Origin: an uncultured Paracoccaceae bacterium
Lineage (GTDB): Bacteria > Pseudomonadota > Alphaproteobacteria > Rhodobacterales > Rhodobacteraceae
Assembly: GCA_947503175.1 (NCBI GenBank)
Contig: CANNCO010000001.1
Span: forward strand, 124,001 to 188,000
Length of the DNA: 64,000 bases
Direction: 5' to 3'
Shown: piece after piece, positions 53,551-63,340 of the stretch
Layout: each line of letters opens with the position of its first letter
Numbering within the stretch: position 1 is the stretch's first letter
The notes under the pieces: generated by a model
Told to the model about the DNA's origin: nothing
The model's input: the letters and a program-made list of their open reading frames with translations, nothing else
Database searches by the model: none
Program-made: the position numbers and the translations under genes

Positions 53551-54468
53551 ATGCGTAAGGCAACTTTGCTGATCCCCGTCGTAATCGTCGCCGTCGCTTT
53601 GGCGCTTTCGTCGATCTTTATCGTGGATGAACGCGAAAAGGCGTTGGTCCTGCAGTTCGGCCAGATCAAACAGGTGAAGGAAGAACCGGGTTTGGCCTTC
53701 AAGATTCCGATCATTCAGGAAGTCGTGCGGTATGACGACCGGATTCTGTCGCTCGACACTCCCGCAATTGAAGTCACGCCGTCGGACGACCGGCGCCTTG
53801 TCGTTGACGCGTTCGCCCGCTACCGGATTGGCGACGTCGTGCAGTTTCGTCAGGCCGTTGGTGTGGGTGGCGTCCGTCAGGCCGAGGACCGGTTGAGCGA
53901 TATTCTCAATGACGTCATCCGGGGTGTTCTTGGTGCCGCGGGTGTTACTTCGAACACGATTCTTTCCTCCGAGCGGGCCGCGCTTATGCTGCGGATCCGA
54001 GCCAGTGCCGACGCGCAGGCGGGAGCCCTTGGACTGGACGTTGTCGATGTGCGGCTGAAACAGACCAACCTGCCAGAGCAGAACCTTGACGCGACCTTTG
54101 CGCGGATGCGTGCGGAGCGGGAGCGCGAGGCGACCGACGAGATCGCACGCGGGGAAGAGGCCGCGCAGCGTGTTCGCGCCCAGGCAGACCGGACGGTTGT
54201 GGAGCTTGTTTCCGAAGCGCGCCGGGAGAGCGAGATCGTGCGTGGTGAGGCAGACGCTGAGCGGAACGGCATCTTTGCCGAGGCTTTCGGGGCCGATCCG
54301 GACTTCTTTGAGTTCTATCGGTCCATGGCGGCTTATGAGCGCGCCCTGCAGGGCCAGAACTCGACAATGGTCATCACGCCGGACAGCGAATTCTTTGAGT
54401 TTCTCGATGGCGCAGCTGGTCGCGGTACGCGGCCCGAAATAGGCGCAGGTCAGGCACTGGCGAACTGA
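53551..54468 (+). CDS. hflC: FtsH protease modulator HflC
   Basis: A 305-residue SPFH-domain protein with an N-terminal membrane helix (LLIPVVIVAVALALSSIFIV). The family pattern includes DEREKALVLQFGQIKQV, VDAFARYRIGDVVQFRQAV and the long charged helix ARMRAEREREATDEIA. It partners HflK on the periplasmic face. It begins 4 nt after hflK and overlaps the DUF2065 gene by 1 nt. Confidence 0.94.
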   Translation: MRKATLLIPVVIVAVALALSSIFIVDEREKALVLQFGQIKQVKEEPGLAFKIPIIQEVVRYDDRILSLDTPAIEVTPSDDRRLVVDAFARYRIGDVVQFRQAVGVGGVRQAEDRLSDILNDVIRGVLGAAGVTSNTILSSERAALMLRIRASADAQAGALGLDVVDVRLKQTNLPEQNLDATFARMRAEREREATDEIARGEEAAQRVRAQADRTVVELVSEARRESEIVRGEADAERNGIFAEAFGADPDFFEFYRSMAAYERALQGQNSTMVITPDSEFFEFLDGAAGRGTRPEIGAGQALAN

Positions 54469-54662
54469 TGAGCTGGCTCCTTCTGGGGTTCGGACTTGTT
54501 CTGGTGATCGAGGGGCTGGTGCTTGCACTGGCCCCTTCGCGTCTTGAGGATGTGATCGAGGCGATCCGCAACATCCCGCCAGAGACGCGGCGTATGCTGG
54601 GATTGGGGGCCGTCGCGCTTGGGGTGACCCTGGTCTGGATTGCCCGGTCCCTTGGTGTCTAG
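54468..54662 (+). CDS. DUF2065 small membrane protein
   Basis: A 64-residue protein with two hydrophobic segments (WLLLGFGLVLVIEGLVLALAP and MLGLGAVALGVTLVWIARS) around a polar stretch containing IRNIPPETRR. This matches the DUF2065 pattern found beside hflC in many proteobacteria. Its ATG overlaps the hflC stop codon by 1 nt. Function unknown. Confidence 0.88.
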   Translation: MSWLLLGFGLVLVIEGLVLALAPSRLEDVIEAIRNIPPETRRMLGLGAVALGVTLVWIARSLGV

Positions 54663-54838
54663 CGCGGAAGATGCGGCTTGCCTTGGGCGCCGCGTTTGCT
54701 TCAGAACTGGTCACACATGAGTGAGGCCGCACTTTCGCGCGTTGTGTTGCCCGGATGCACGACTATCTTGTTGCCAGATATCTTGTCGGTCGCGATTTCA
54801 ACGCGGCGACCGCCATCACAAGAAAAAAGGAGATTGCG

Positions 54839-56308
54839 GTGAAAGAACAGGCAATCACAGTTGCACGGATCCGAATCGCGCCGCTGCAGGCCGTTTGGGT
54901 GCTTTTCGTCGGGCTTGCTTTCTTATTCGCGCAAGCGCTGGTCGCGGGCGCGCAAAGCCGGCCCAATACATTTGCCGATCTGGCGGATCAGGTGAGCCCC
55001 GCAGTGGTGAACATCACGACTTCGACCACCGTTGCCGCCAATACAGGTCCGGCCCCGATCGTCCCCGAAGGATCGCCTTTCGAGGATTTCTTTCGCGATT
55101 TCATGGACCGGAACGATGATGGTCAGCGCCGCCCGCGGCGCAGCCAGGCGCTTGGTTCGGGTTTTGTGATCTCGGAAGACGGATACATCGTCACAAACAA
55201 CCACGTCATTCAGGGCGCGGACCAGATTCTGATCGAGTTCTTCGAAGGGTTCGAGCTTGAGGCCGAGATCGTCGGTACCGACCCGAACACCGATCTGGCC
55301 CTTCTCAAGGTCGAGGCGGAGGAGCCCCTTACCTTTGTCCCATGGGGCGATTCCGAAGCGTCGCGTGTCGGCGATTGGGTGATGGCGATGGGCAACCCGC
55401 TGGGTCAGGGTTTTTCCGTCTCGGCCGGTATCGTGTCGGCCCGTGGGCGCGCGCTGTCCGGAACCTATGACGACTACATTCAGACAGATGCCGCGATCAA
55501 CCGCGGGAACTCGGGTGGTCCGCTGTTCAACATGGATGGCGAGGTGATCGGCGTGAACACCGCGATCCTTTCGCCAACCGGCGGGTCGATAGGTATCGGT
55601 TTCGCCATGTCGAGCCGTGTCGCGACGAATGTGATTGCGCAGCTTCAGGAATTTGGCGAAACCCGCCGAGGCTGGCTGGGTGTCCGCATTCAGGACGTGA
55701 CGGATGACGTGGCCGAGGCCATGGGTCTGGAGGCGACTGCCGGTGCGCTTGTCACCGATGTGCCCGAAGGGCCCGCTGCCGATGCCGGCATCGAGCAGGG
55801 CGATGTGATCCTGTCTTTCGACGGCCGGGACGTTGCCGACACCCGTGAACTGGTGCAGCGGGTCGGCAATGCCGATGTCGGCAAGGCCGTGCGTGTCGTT
55901 GTATTCCGCGATGGCGCGACCCAGACCCTGATGGTGACGTTGGGCCGCCGCGAGGATGCCGAACGCGCCGTGCCAGCGTCCGCCCCGGCGACCGAAGAGC
56001 CGATGTCGGCGGATGTCATGGGCCTGACGATCTCGACCTTGACGGACGAGTTGCGCGAAGGGCTTGGCCTGCCTGAGGGGGCAGAGGGTCTGGTGGTCGA
56101 AGACGTGGCCGAGGACAGCGAGGCATTCGAAAAGGGTCTTCGCGCGGGCGATGTCATCACCGAGGCGGGTCAAGAATCCGTCACGTCGGTCAAAGATCTC
56201 GAAGACCGGATCGAGGCCGCCCGCGATGCCGGGCGCAAATCGCTGCTTTTGCTGGTACGCCGTGCGGGCGATCCGCGCTTTGTCGCGCTGTCGCTTGAAC
56301 AAAGCTGA
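54839..56308 (+). CDS. Do-family (DegP/DegQ-like) periplasmic serine protease
   Basis: A 489-residue HtrA/Do protease for periplasmic quality control. An N-terminal hydrophobic signal (VWVLFVGLAFLFAQALVAGA) precedes the trypsin-like domain. The triad is His in IVTNNHVIQ, Asp in NTDLALLKV and Ser in RGNSGGPLF. Two PDZ domains follow (WLGVRIQDVTDDV and LEVEDV-like EGLVVEDVAEDS). The GTG at 54839 is preferred over earlier starts because AGGAG lies 6 nt upstream. It follows the hflKC-DUF2065 group after 176 nt and ends at a strong terminator. Confidence 0.92.
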   Translation: MKEQAITVARIRIAPLQAVWVLFVGLAFLFAQALVAGAQSRPNTFADLADQVSPAVVNITTSTTVAANTGPAPIVPEGSPFEDFFRDFMDRNDDGQRRPRRSQALGSGFVISEDGYIVTNNHVIQGADQILIEFFEGFELEAEIVGTDPNTDLALLKVEAEEPLTFVPWGDSEASRVGDWVMAMGNPLGQGFSVSAGIVSARGRALSGTYDDYIQTDAAINRGNSGGPLFNMDGEVIGVNTAILSPTGGSIGIGFAMSSRVATNVIAQLQEFGETRRGWLGVRIQDVTDDVAEAMGLEATAGALVTDVPEGPAADAGIEQGDVILSFDGRDVADTRELVQRVGNADVGKAVRVVVFRDGATQTLMVTLGRREDAERAVPASAPATEEPMSADVMGLTISTLTDELREGLGLPEGAEGLVVEDVAEDSEAFEKGLRAGDVITEAGQESVTSVKDLEDRIEAARDAGRKSLLLLVRRAGDPRFVALSLEQS

Positions 56309-56330
56309 TACGCCGTACCGCCAGCGGATC

Positions 56331-56367
56331 AAGAAAGGGCGCCGTTTTCAGGCGCCCTTTTCTTTTT
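56331..56367. terminator. Bidirectional terminator between the Do protease and the dehydrogenase genes
   Basis: GGGCGCC pairs with GGCGCCC around GTTTTCA. It is preceded by AAGAAA and followed by TTTTCTTTTT, so it can serve the converging genes on both strands. Confidence 0.88.
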
Positions 56368-56401
56368 GGTGCAGGAACGGTTCGGGAGCCGTTCTCTGCG
56401 C

Positions 56402-57307
56402 CTAGCTTTTGTCTTGTTCGGGCAATCCGTTCTGCGCCGCGATGAAATCGGCCAGCATCGGAACGAATCTCTGACCGTCACCGATTGCATCCATCCCGGC
56501 ATAGGCGTTTCGAACCGCGCCTTGCGTCGGGGCGATTGCCCCAACCGACGAGATCAGATTTGTCAGATATCGCATATCTTTATGTGCGTTCGAGATCGAG
56601 AACTTGTGCGCGTTCTCATCCCGCTCCAATGCCCATTTCATGAAGGTCTCGTAGAATCCGTTCGATAGTCGACCTGGCCGGATCACCGCATCGAACTGTT
56701 CCACCGAAAGCCCGGATTTGCGGGCAATCGCCATTGCTTCGGAATAGATCACGCCATAGCTCATCGCCACGAAGTTGTTCAGAAGCTTCATCTTGTGACC
56801 ATTTCCCACGGGACCAAGGTGAACGATCTGGCCCGCCCAGCACTCCAGCACCGGTTTGATGCGGGCAAATGTCTCGGGGTCGGCTCCGACCATCGTATCA
56901 AGCGTCCCCTCCCAGGCCTCTTTCGGCGTGCGGGCCAAGGGTGCGTCGGCAAAATGCATGCCTGTCGCAGCCAGTTCGTCGGCGATCGCCAACGTGCTGA
57001 CCGGGTCGGATGTCGAGCAGTCGATGACGGTCAGACCTGCCTTGCCGGATGCCAGAATGCCGTTTTCTCCACGCACCAAAGCCTCGACTTCGGTGCTGCC
57101 GGTCACGCATAGATGAAGGATGTCCACAGCCTCGGCCAGCGCGCGTGCGCTTTCCGTCTCGACCGCGCCCCGGGCCACCAGATCGTCGATTGGTTTTCGG
57201 TTCCGATGACCCATAATGTGAAGGTCATACCCGGCCTCGACGATGTTCTTGGCCATGCCGTGCCCCATCAGGCCGACCCCGATGAAGCCGATTCTCGGTT
57301 TGTTCAT
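56402..57307 (-). CDS. NAD(P)-dependent beta-hydroxyacid dehydrogenase
   Basis: A 301-residue member of the 3-hydroxyisobutyrate/6-phosphogluconate dehydrogenase-like family. The nucleotide-binding motif is IGFIGVGLMGHGMAKN. The substrate signature (FADAPLARTPKEAWEGTL) is followed by the catalytic lysine region VGNGHKMKLLNN. The substrate, possibly 3-hydroxyisobutyrate, tartronate semialdehyde or sulfolactaldehyde, cannot be chosen from sequence alone. It is divergent from the ferredoxin gene. Confidence 0.88.
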   Translation of the reverse strand: MNKPRIGFIGVGLMGHGMAKNIVEAGYDLHIMGHRNRKPIDDLVARGAVETESARALAEAVDILHLCVTGSTEVEALVRGENGILASGKAGLTVIDCSTSDPVSTLAIADELAATGMHFADAPLARTPKEAWEGTLDTMVGADPETFARIKPVLECWAGQIVHLGPVGNGHKMKLLNNFVAMSYGVIYSEAMAIARKSGLSVEQFDAVIRPGRLSNGFYETFMKWALERDENAHKFSISNAHKDMRYLTNLISSVGAIAPTQGAVRNAYAGMDAIGDGQRFVPMLADFIAAQNGLPEQDKS

Positions 57308-57312
57308 TCTGA

Positions 57313-57794
<482 letters not shown>

Positions 57795-57795
<1 letters not shown>

Positions 57796-58493
57796 TGTGG
57801 CGCGCGGCTGCATTCGGCGCCGCGCTTCTTGCCACACCGGCGGTCGCCGAAGTGATTGTTTCGGCGGAGTATGCAGATCCGACCACACGTTATCCGCACG
57901 GCGTTTTGGGCGATAAGATCGAGCATGGCGCGCTGATCCTGCGAACGGATCGCGGTCAGAGCCTGCGGATTGTTCAGCCGCAGACGCGCGTTTTCGAGGA
58001 CACCGAGCCGCGCCTGATCGATCTGGATGGCGACGATGCGCCGGAGGTGGTGGTTGTCGAAAGCCATGTCAGCCGGGGAGCGCGCCTTGCGGTCTATGGT
58101 CTGTCGGGTCTGATTGCTGCGAACGACTATATCGGGTTGCGTAATCGTTGGCTCGCGCCGATCGGCGCAGCGGATCTGGACGGGGACGGCGTAACCGAGA
58201 TTGCCTTTATCGACCGTCCGCATCTGGCGATGACGCTGCGTGTCCTGCGGTTCGAAAACGGAGCGCTTAGTCCGGTTGCGTCGCTCGAAGGTTTTTCGAA
58301 TCATCGGATTGGCGAAACCGACATCGGTGGCGGCATCCGTGATTGCGGGGAAGGGCCCGAGATGATCGTGGCCTCGGCCGACTGGACCACGCTTCAGGCG
58401 GTGACGCTTGAAGGTGGCACGCTGATCGCCCGCGAGATCGGGCCCCACGAAGACCGGTCGTCTTTCGCGCAGGCCCTTGCATGCGAGAACTGA
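57795..58493 (+). CDS. Exported FG-GAP/VCBS-repeat-like protein
   Basis: A 232-residue protein with a signal peptide (MWRAAAFGAALLATPAVA). Two calcium-loop-like repeats (LIDLDGDDAPEVVVVE and AADLDGDGVTEIAFID) mark an FG-GAP/VCBS beta-propeller fragment, too short for a full propeller. It is coupled to ferredoxin by a 1-nt overlap and converges on purD. Such proteins are common in Rhodobacteraceae and uncharacterised. Confidence 0.82.
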
Positions 58494-58505
58494 CCGGCAA
58501 ACGAT

Positions 58506-59780
58506 CTAGCCTGTCTCGGAAAGAGCGCGCCAGCCAATGTCGCGCCTGCAGAACCCTTCGGGCCAGTCGATCCGGTCAACCATCGCATAAGCGGCGTTTC
58601 TCGCATCCTGCAGGGTCGCCCCGCGCGCCGTGACGTTCAGCACCCGGCCGCCCGTTGCCACGATCTGACCGTGATCTTCGGATGTGCCGGCATGGAAGAC
58701 CATGTGGTGGCTGTCTTCGGGCAGGTCATCCAGACCGTCGATCCGCGTACCTTTCTCATATGCGCCCGGATACCCATCCGCGGCCATGACGACTGTCAGC
58801 GCATGGTCGTCGGCCCAGTTGACCTGAGCTTCGGCCAACCGGCCTTCGGCGGTGGCCTGCATCAAGTCGAGAACCTGTGCCCCCAGACGCATCATCAGAA
58901 CCTGGCATTCCGGGTCTCCGAACCGCACATTGTATTCGACCAGCCGGGGCTGTCCGTCGTCGATCATCAATCCGGCATAGAGGATGCCCTGATAGGGTGC
59001 GCCGCGCCGGGCCATCTCGGCCACCGTCGGCCGGATGATCTGATCGAGCGCGCGGGTGGCCACGGCATCGGTCAGAACCGGGGCCGGAGAGTAGGCCCCC
59101 ATGCCGCCGGTGTTCGGGCCGGTATCGCCGTCGCCCATGCGCTTGTGATCCTGCGCGGTTCCCATGGGCAATACGGTTTCGCCGTCGCAAAGGACAAAGA
59201 AAGACGCCTCTTCCCCGCCCATGAATTCCTCGATCACAACCTCGGCGCCCGCATCGCCGAACGCGCCGTCGAACATCTCGTCCACCGCCGCCAGCGCCTC
59301 GTCCGTGGTCATCGCGACAACGACACCTTTGCCCGCAGCAAGACCATCGGCCTTCACGACGATCGGCGCGCCCTGGGCGTTCACATAATCGCGGGCGGAC
59401 GCGGCATCGGTGAAACGCGCCCATGCGGCCGTGGGTGCACCTGCCGCGTCACAGATCTCTTTGGTGAAGGCCTTTGAGGCCTCAAGCTGGGCGGCGGCCT
59501 GAGATGGACCGAACACGAGAAGCCCGGCATTGCGCAGCCGATCCGATACGCCCGCCGCCAGAGGCGCTTCGGGGCCGACGATCACGAAGTCGATCGCATT
59601 CTCCTCGGCAAAGGCCGCCACCGCCCCGCCGTCCAGAATGTCGAGCGCGGCACACGTCGCGATCTGGGCGATACCTGCATTTCCGGGCGCCACGATGAGC
59701 TTGTCGCATTTCGGGTTCTGCAACACGGCCCAGGCCAGACTGTGCTCGCGCCCGCCGCCGCCCAGAATAAGGATGTTCAT
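58506..59780 (-). CDS. purD: Phosphoribosylamine-glycine ligase
   Basis: A 424-residue ATP-grasp enzyme of purine synthesis that makes glycinamide ribonucleotide. It begins MNILILGGGGREHSLAWA. The ATP-grasp core has APIVVKADGLAAGKGVVVA and VVIEEFMGGEEASFF. The signature RFGDPECQVLM is present. It is full length and divergent from xseA. Confidence 0.96.
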   Translation of the reverse strand: MNILILGGGGREHSLAWAVLQNPKCDKLIVAPGNAGIAQIATCAALDILDGGAVAAFAEENAIDFVIVGPEAPLAAGVSDRLRNAGLLVFGPSQAAAQLEASKAFTKEICDAAGAPTAAWARFTDAASARDYVNAQGAPIVVKADGLAAGKGVVVAMTTDEALAAVDEMFDGAFGDAGAEVVIEEFMGGEEASFFVLCDGETVLPMGTAQDHKRMGDGDTGPNTGGMGAYSPAPVLTDAVATRALDQIIRPTVAEMARRGAPYQGILYAGLMIDDGQPRLVEYNVRFGDPECQVLMMRLGAQVLDLMQATAEGRLAEAQVNWADDHALTVVMAADGYPGAYEKGTRIDGLDDLPEDSHHMVFHAGTSEDHGQIVATGGRVLNVTARGATLQDARNAAYAMVDRIDWPEGFCRRDIGWRALSETG

Positions 59781-59851
59781 GCACCACGCCCCGCTTTACC
59801 CTAATCGCCCCCGCGTTCTAGAGTTCGCGGGACAAAGGCACAAGGAACCCC

Positions 59852-61354
59852 ATGTCCGATCTGATCGACGACCCGGCCCCCGGCCAGAACGCACCCGAGT
59901 TCACAGTCTCGGAGATCTCGGGCGCGGTCAAACGCGTGATCGAGGGCGAGTTCGGGCGCATTCGTGTGCGCGGCGAGGTCGGGCGCGTGTTCAAGGCGCG
60001 CTCCGGGCATCTCTACTACGACATAAAGGATGACCGGAACGTTCTGGCCTGTACCACGTGGAAGGGTCAGATCGCCAGCCTGAGCGTCGTGCCGGAAGAG
60101 GGACTTGAGGTTGTCGTCACGGGGCGGATGACGGCATTTGGGGCGCAATCCAAATACAATCTGAACGTTGACGAGGTCGCGGTCGCAGGCGCCGGGGCCC
60201 TGATGGCGATGCTGGAAAAGCGCAAGAAGGCGCTGGAGGCCGAGGGCCTGTTCGACCCCGCGCGAAAGCGGCCCCTGCCATATCTGCCAGAGGTGATCGG
60301 CGTCGTAACCTCGCCGTCGGGCGCGGTGATCCGGGATATCCTGCATCGCCTGCGCGACCGGTTTCCCCGCAAGGTCCTGATCTGGCCGGTGGCGGTTCAG
60401 GGCGCGGCCTGCGCCCCCGAGGTGGCCCGTGCGATCAATGGGTTCAATGCGCTTAGCCCGGGAGGATCTTTGCCCCGGCCCGATCTTCTGATCGTTGCGC
60501 GAGGCGGAGGATCGATCGAGGATCTCTGGGGGTTCAACGAAGAGGTCGTGGTGCGGGCCGCTGCTGCGTCCGAGATACCACTGATCTCTGCCGTGGGACA
60601 CGAAACCGACACGACGCTGATCGACTTTGCCTCGGACAAAAGGGCGCCAACGCCCACGGCGGCGGCTGAAATGGCGGTGCCGGTTCGGGTCGACTTGCTC
60701 GCATGGCTCGCGCAGCAGGGCGCGCGCATCTCTGGCCATGCGGCGCGCGGGCTGGAGATCCGGGGCCAGCGTCTGCGCGATCTGTCGCGCGCCCTGCCAC
60801 GGAAAGAGACCCTTCTGGAAGGTCCGAACCAGCGGCTGGATATGGTAGACAGGGCGTTGCGCGCGGCCCTGCGTGCCAACACGGATGCCAGCCGAACGCG
60901 GTTCGAACGCGCGGGCGCTGCAATCAGGCCGGCGGCGCTGATGGCCCGGGTTCGAAAAGACCGCGAGCGGCTCGACGTGCTGTCGAAGCGTCTCGCGCCT
61001 GCCATGGCACGCATGTTGAAGGACCGGACACGTGAAACGTCAGAGCGCCGGGCGAAGGTTGTCGACGTCTGGTCGCGTGCAGGTCGGGCTTTGGAGCGGC
61101 AACAAAGCCGCAAGGCCGATGCGCTTGCGGCATTGGACCGGTTGCGTATGACACTGGGCTATGAACAGACGCTGGCGCGGGGATATGCGGTTGTCTGGGG
61201 CGACGGATCGCTGGTCACCGAAGTGGCGGCCGCAAAAGCCGCGAATGTGCTTGAAATCCAGTTCAAGGACGGGCGGATGAAAGCCGGTTCGGGTGGGCCG
61301 TCGGCCCCTAAGCCGTCACGCAAGCCGCCACCGGATCAGGGCAGCCTCTTCTAG
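59852..61354 (+). CDS. xseA: Exodeoxyribonuclease VII large subunit
   Basis: A 500-residue nuclease subunit. The OB-fold N-terminal domain has FGRIRVRGEVGRVFKARSGH and LYYDIKDDRNVLACT. The catalytic core follows with IGVVTSPSGAVIRDILHRL, LIVARGGGSIEDLWGFN and ISAVGHETDTTLIDFASDKRAPTPTAAAE. The C-terminal part is helical. The stop overlaps that of the small converging secreted-protein gene by 4 nt. Confidence 0.95.
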   Translation: MSDLIDDPAPGQNAPEFTVSEISGAVKRVIEGEFGRIRVRGEVGRVFKARSGHLYYDIKDDRNVLACTTWKGQIASLSVVPEEGLEVVVTGRMTAFGAQSKYNLNVDEVAVAGAGALMAMLEKRKKALEAEGLFDPARKRPLPYLPEVIGVVTSPSGAVIRDILHRLRDRFPRKVLIWPVAVQGAACAPEVARAINGFNALSPGGSLPRPDLLIVARGGGSIEDLWGFNEEVVVRAAAASEIPLISAVGHETDTTLIDFASDKRAPTPTAAAEMAVPVRVDLLAWLAQQGARISGHAARGLEIRGQRLRDLSRALPRKETLLEGPNQRLDMVDRALRAALRANTDASRTRFERAGAAIRPAALMARVRKDRERLDVLSKRLAPAMARMLKDRTRETSERRAKVVDVWSRAGRALERQQSRKADALAALDRLRMTLGYEQTLARGYAVVWGDGSLVTEVAAAKAANVLEIQFKDGRMKAGSGGPSAPKPSRKPPPDQGSLF

Positions 61355-61749
61355 GACCCGACCCTCGGGCCAAGGCAGACAAGCGGTTCGCGCGCGCCCC
61401 GCGTTTCGATCAGTTCCAACTGTTCGGGGTCATTCTCATAGCGTGCCGCCAACCCGCCCGACCGCTGAAAGAATGTCCAGCATTGCGGGTCCGGATAGCC
61501 ATCATATTCGAAACAGATCATGTCGCCTGCCGGATACCACGTCCCTTCCTGACATTCATCGTCGGTAAAGGCCCAGCGCACGCGGCGGTTTTCGCGGTAT
61601 TCCTCGGTGCCGTAGATCAGACCGCCGACGGAATAGGTCAGGGTCTTTCCGGTCGTGTAGGCTTCGAACTCTGCGGCGGTCATCGGCCTTTCCGCATGGG
61701 CTGGACCGGCAAGGCAGAGTGTCAAGACGACGGGGGCGAGGGCGCGCAT
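61351..61749 (-). CDS. Small secreted protein of unknown function
   Basis: A 132-residue protein with a signal peptide (MRALAPVVLTLCLAGPAHA). The mature part has aromatic and cysteine-rich motifs, YTTGKTLTYSVGG, YGTEEYRENRRVRWAF, ECQEGTWYPAGDMICFEYDG and QCWTFF, resembling a conserved exported family in Rhodobacteraceae. Paired cysteines suggest disulfides. It converges on xseA with a 4-nt overlap. No function is assigned. Confidence 0.78.
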   Translation of the reverse strand: MRALAPVVLTLCLAGPAHAERPMTAAEFEAYTTGKTLTYSVGGLIYGTEEYRENRRVRWAFTDDECQEGTWYPAGDMICFEYDGYPDPQCWTFFQRSGGLAARYENDPEQLELIETRGAREPLVCLGPRVGS

Positions 61750-61895
61750 ACGTCATGCTGACATGGAGACGCCCGGCCTTCCAGCGTAAACTGGGTTGTT
61801 GGCCGAAGCGCATGGCCTTCCCGCGAAATGCTGCCTATATCTGGCTGTGCACCGGTTGCGGTGTCTCACTTGTAGGCCAAATCAGGACGGGCCAG

Positions 61896-63248
61896 ATGGC
61901 GTTTTTCTCAAAGCTGAAAGAGCGGCTTTTCAAGTCTTCTTCGAAGCTCGATGAAGGGCTCGATGCGATCGTATCGGATGGCGGTGCTGTCGAAGCAGCC
62001 GACCCGCCGGAGGTGCCCCCCGAACCTGCGCCGGAACCCAGCCCCGAACCTGTTCCCGTGCCAGAGCCAACCCCCGAGCCGGAGCCGACACCTGAGCCCG
62101 AACCCGAACCGGAACCCCTTCCGATCCCGCCGGAACCGGTGCCGGATCCGGGGCCCGTGCCGGAACCCGACATTCCGGTAACCCCGGATCCAGAGCCCGA
62201 GCGCCCGCCCTTCGGCGTTCCCTATACGCCCGAACCGGGTCCGGATGCGCCACCGGTGGAGATCCCGATCTATGATCCTCCTCCCGCCGATCCGGTTCCG
62301 GATGAGCTTGCGGAGCAAACACCGGAAAGCGTTGGGGTCGCGGTTGCGCCCACCGAAAAACGCCCGGGCTTCATTGGTCGCATGCTTGGGCGCGGTGCAG
62401 CAACCGAGATGCGGCGAGAACTTGATGACGAGATGCTGGAAAGCCTCGAAGACCTGTTGATCGGTGCGGATATGGGGGTGGATACGGCCCTGCGCGTTAC
62501 CGCGAATATCGCCGAGGGCCGTATGGGGCGGAAGCTTTCGTCTCGCGAAATCAAGGAAATCCTTGCCGCCGAAGTGGCCCGGATCATGGACCCGGTGGCC
62601 CGGCCCCTGCCGCTTTACGCCAAGAAACCGCAGGTCGTTCTGGTCGTTGGTGTCAACGGATCGGGCAAGACTACGACCATCGGGAAACTTGCCAGCCAAT
62701 TCCGTGCAGCGGGCAAGAAGGTGGTTATTGCAGCCGGCGACACGTTCCGCGCGGCGGCGGTGGAACAGTTGCAGGTCTGGGGCGACCGGGCCGGCGTTCC
62801 CGTGATGACCGCGCCGCAAGGATCGGACCCCGCCAGTCTGGCATATGACGCCATGACCCGTGCCGAGGCCGAGGGCGCCGATCTTTTGATGATCGACACG
62901 GCGGGCAGGCTTCAGAATCGGGCGGACCTGATGGAAGAACTGTCAAAGATCGTCCGCGTGATCCGCAAGAAAGACCCGGACGCGCCGCACAACACGCTTC
63001 TGGTGCTTGATGCGACCACCGGCCAGAACGCGCTGTCTCAGGTCGAGACGTTTCAGAAGCTGGCCGATGTGTCGGGGCTGGTGATGACGAAACTTGACGG
63101 GACTGCCAAGGGCGGCGTCCTTGTGGCGCTTGCCGACAAGTTCGGCCTGCCGATCCACGCCATTGGCGTGGGTGAGCAGATCGACGATCTGGCTCCTTTC
63201 GATCCCGAAGAATTCGCAGCCGCGCTGACCGGGCTTGATGCGGCCTGA
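61896..63248 (+). CDS. ftsY: Signal recognition particle receptor FtsY
   Basis: A 450-residue SRP receptor GTPase for membrane-protein targeting. The N-terminus ([21 protein letters not shown]) is a membrane-binding amphipathic helix. Residues about 35-125 form a long acidic proline-rich tract with PEP, PEPTPEP-like repeats. The NG domain carries G1 [14 protein letters not shown]3 [12 protein letters not shown] and G4 [10 protein letters not shown]. The ATG at 61896 is chosen; upstream sequence in the same frame is not FtsY-like. An EamA gene follows. Confidence 0.95.
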   Translation: MAFFSKLKERLFKSSSKLDEGLDAIVSDGGAVEAADPPEVPPEPAPEPSPEPVPVPEPTPEPEPTPEPEPEPEPLPIPPEPVPDPGPVPEPDIPVTPDPEPERPPFGVPYTPEPGPDAPPVEIPIYDPPPADPVPDELAEQTPESVGVAVAPTEKRPGFIGRMLGRGAATEMRRELDDEMLESLEDLLIGADMGVDTALRVTANIAEGRMGRKLSSREIKEILAAEVARIMDPVARPLPLYAKKPQVVLVVGVNGSGKTTTIGKLASQFRAAGKKVVIAAGDTFRAAAVEQLQVWGDRAGVPVMTAPQGSDPASLAYDAMTRAEAEGADLLMIDTAGRLQNRADLMEELSKIVRVIRKKDPDAPHNTLLVLDATTGQNALSQVETFQKLADVSGLVMTKLDGTAKGGVLVALADKFGLPIHAIGVGEQIDDLAPFDPEEFAAALTGLDAA

Positions 63249-63340
63249 CTGTATGATCTTCGTTTCCTGCAAAACTTCGTCCGGTACATCTCGGGCCTTG
63301 TCCAGCATGTGGGGCAACCCGCTCCCGGTGATCGGCTGAA

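Noticed and set aside
60397-61113. Leftward open frame opposite xseA
   Set aside because: Arg/Ser-rich shadow of the XseA catalytic region without family motifs or ribosome-binding site.
61990-62220. Proline/glutamate repeat tract as a separate repeat element
   Set aside because: It is the in-frame acidic PEP tract of FtsY and is common in the family; the DNA repeats follow from the codons.
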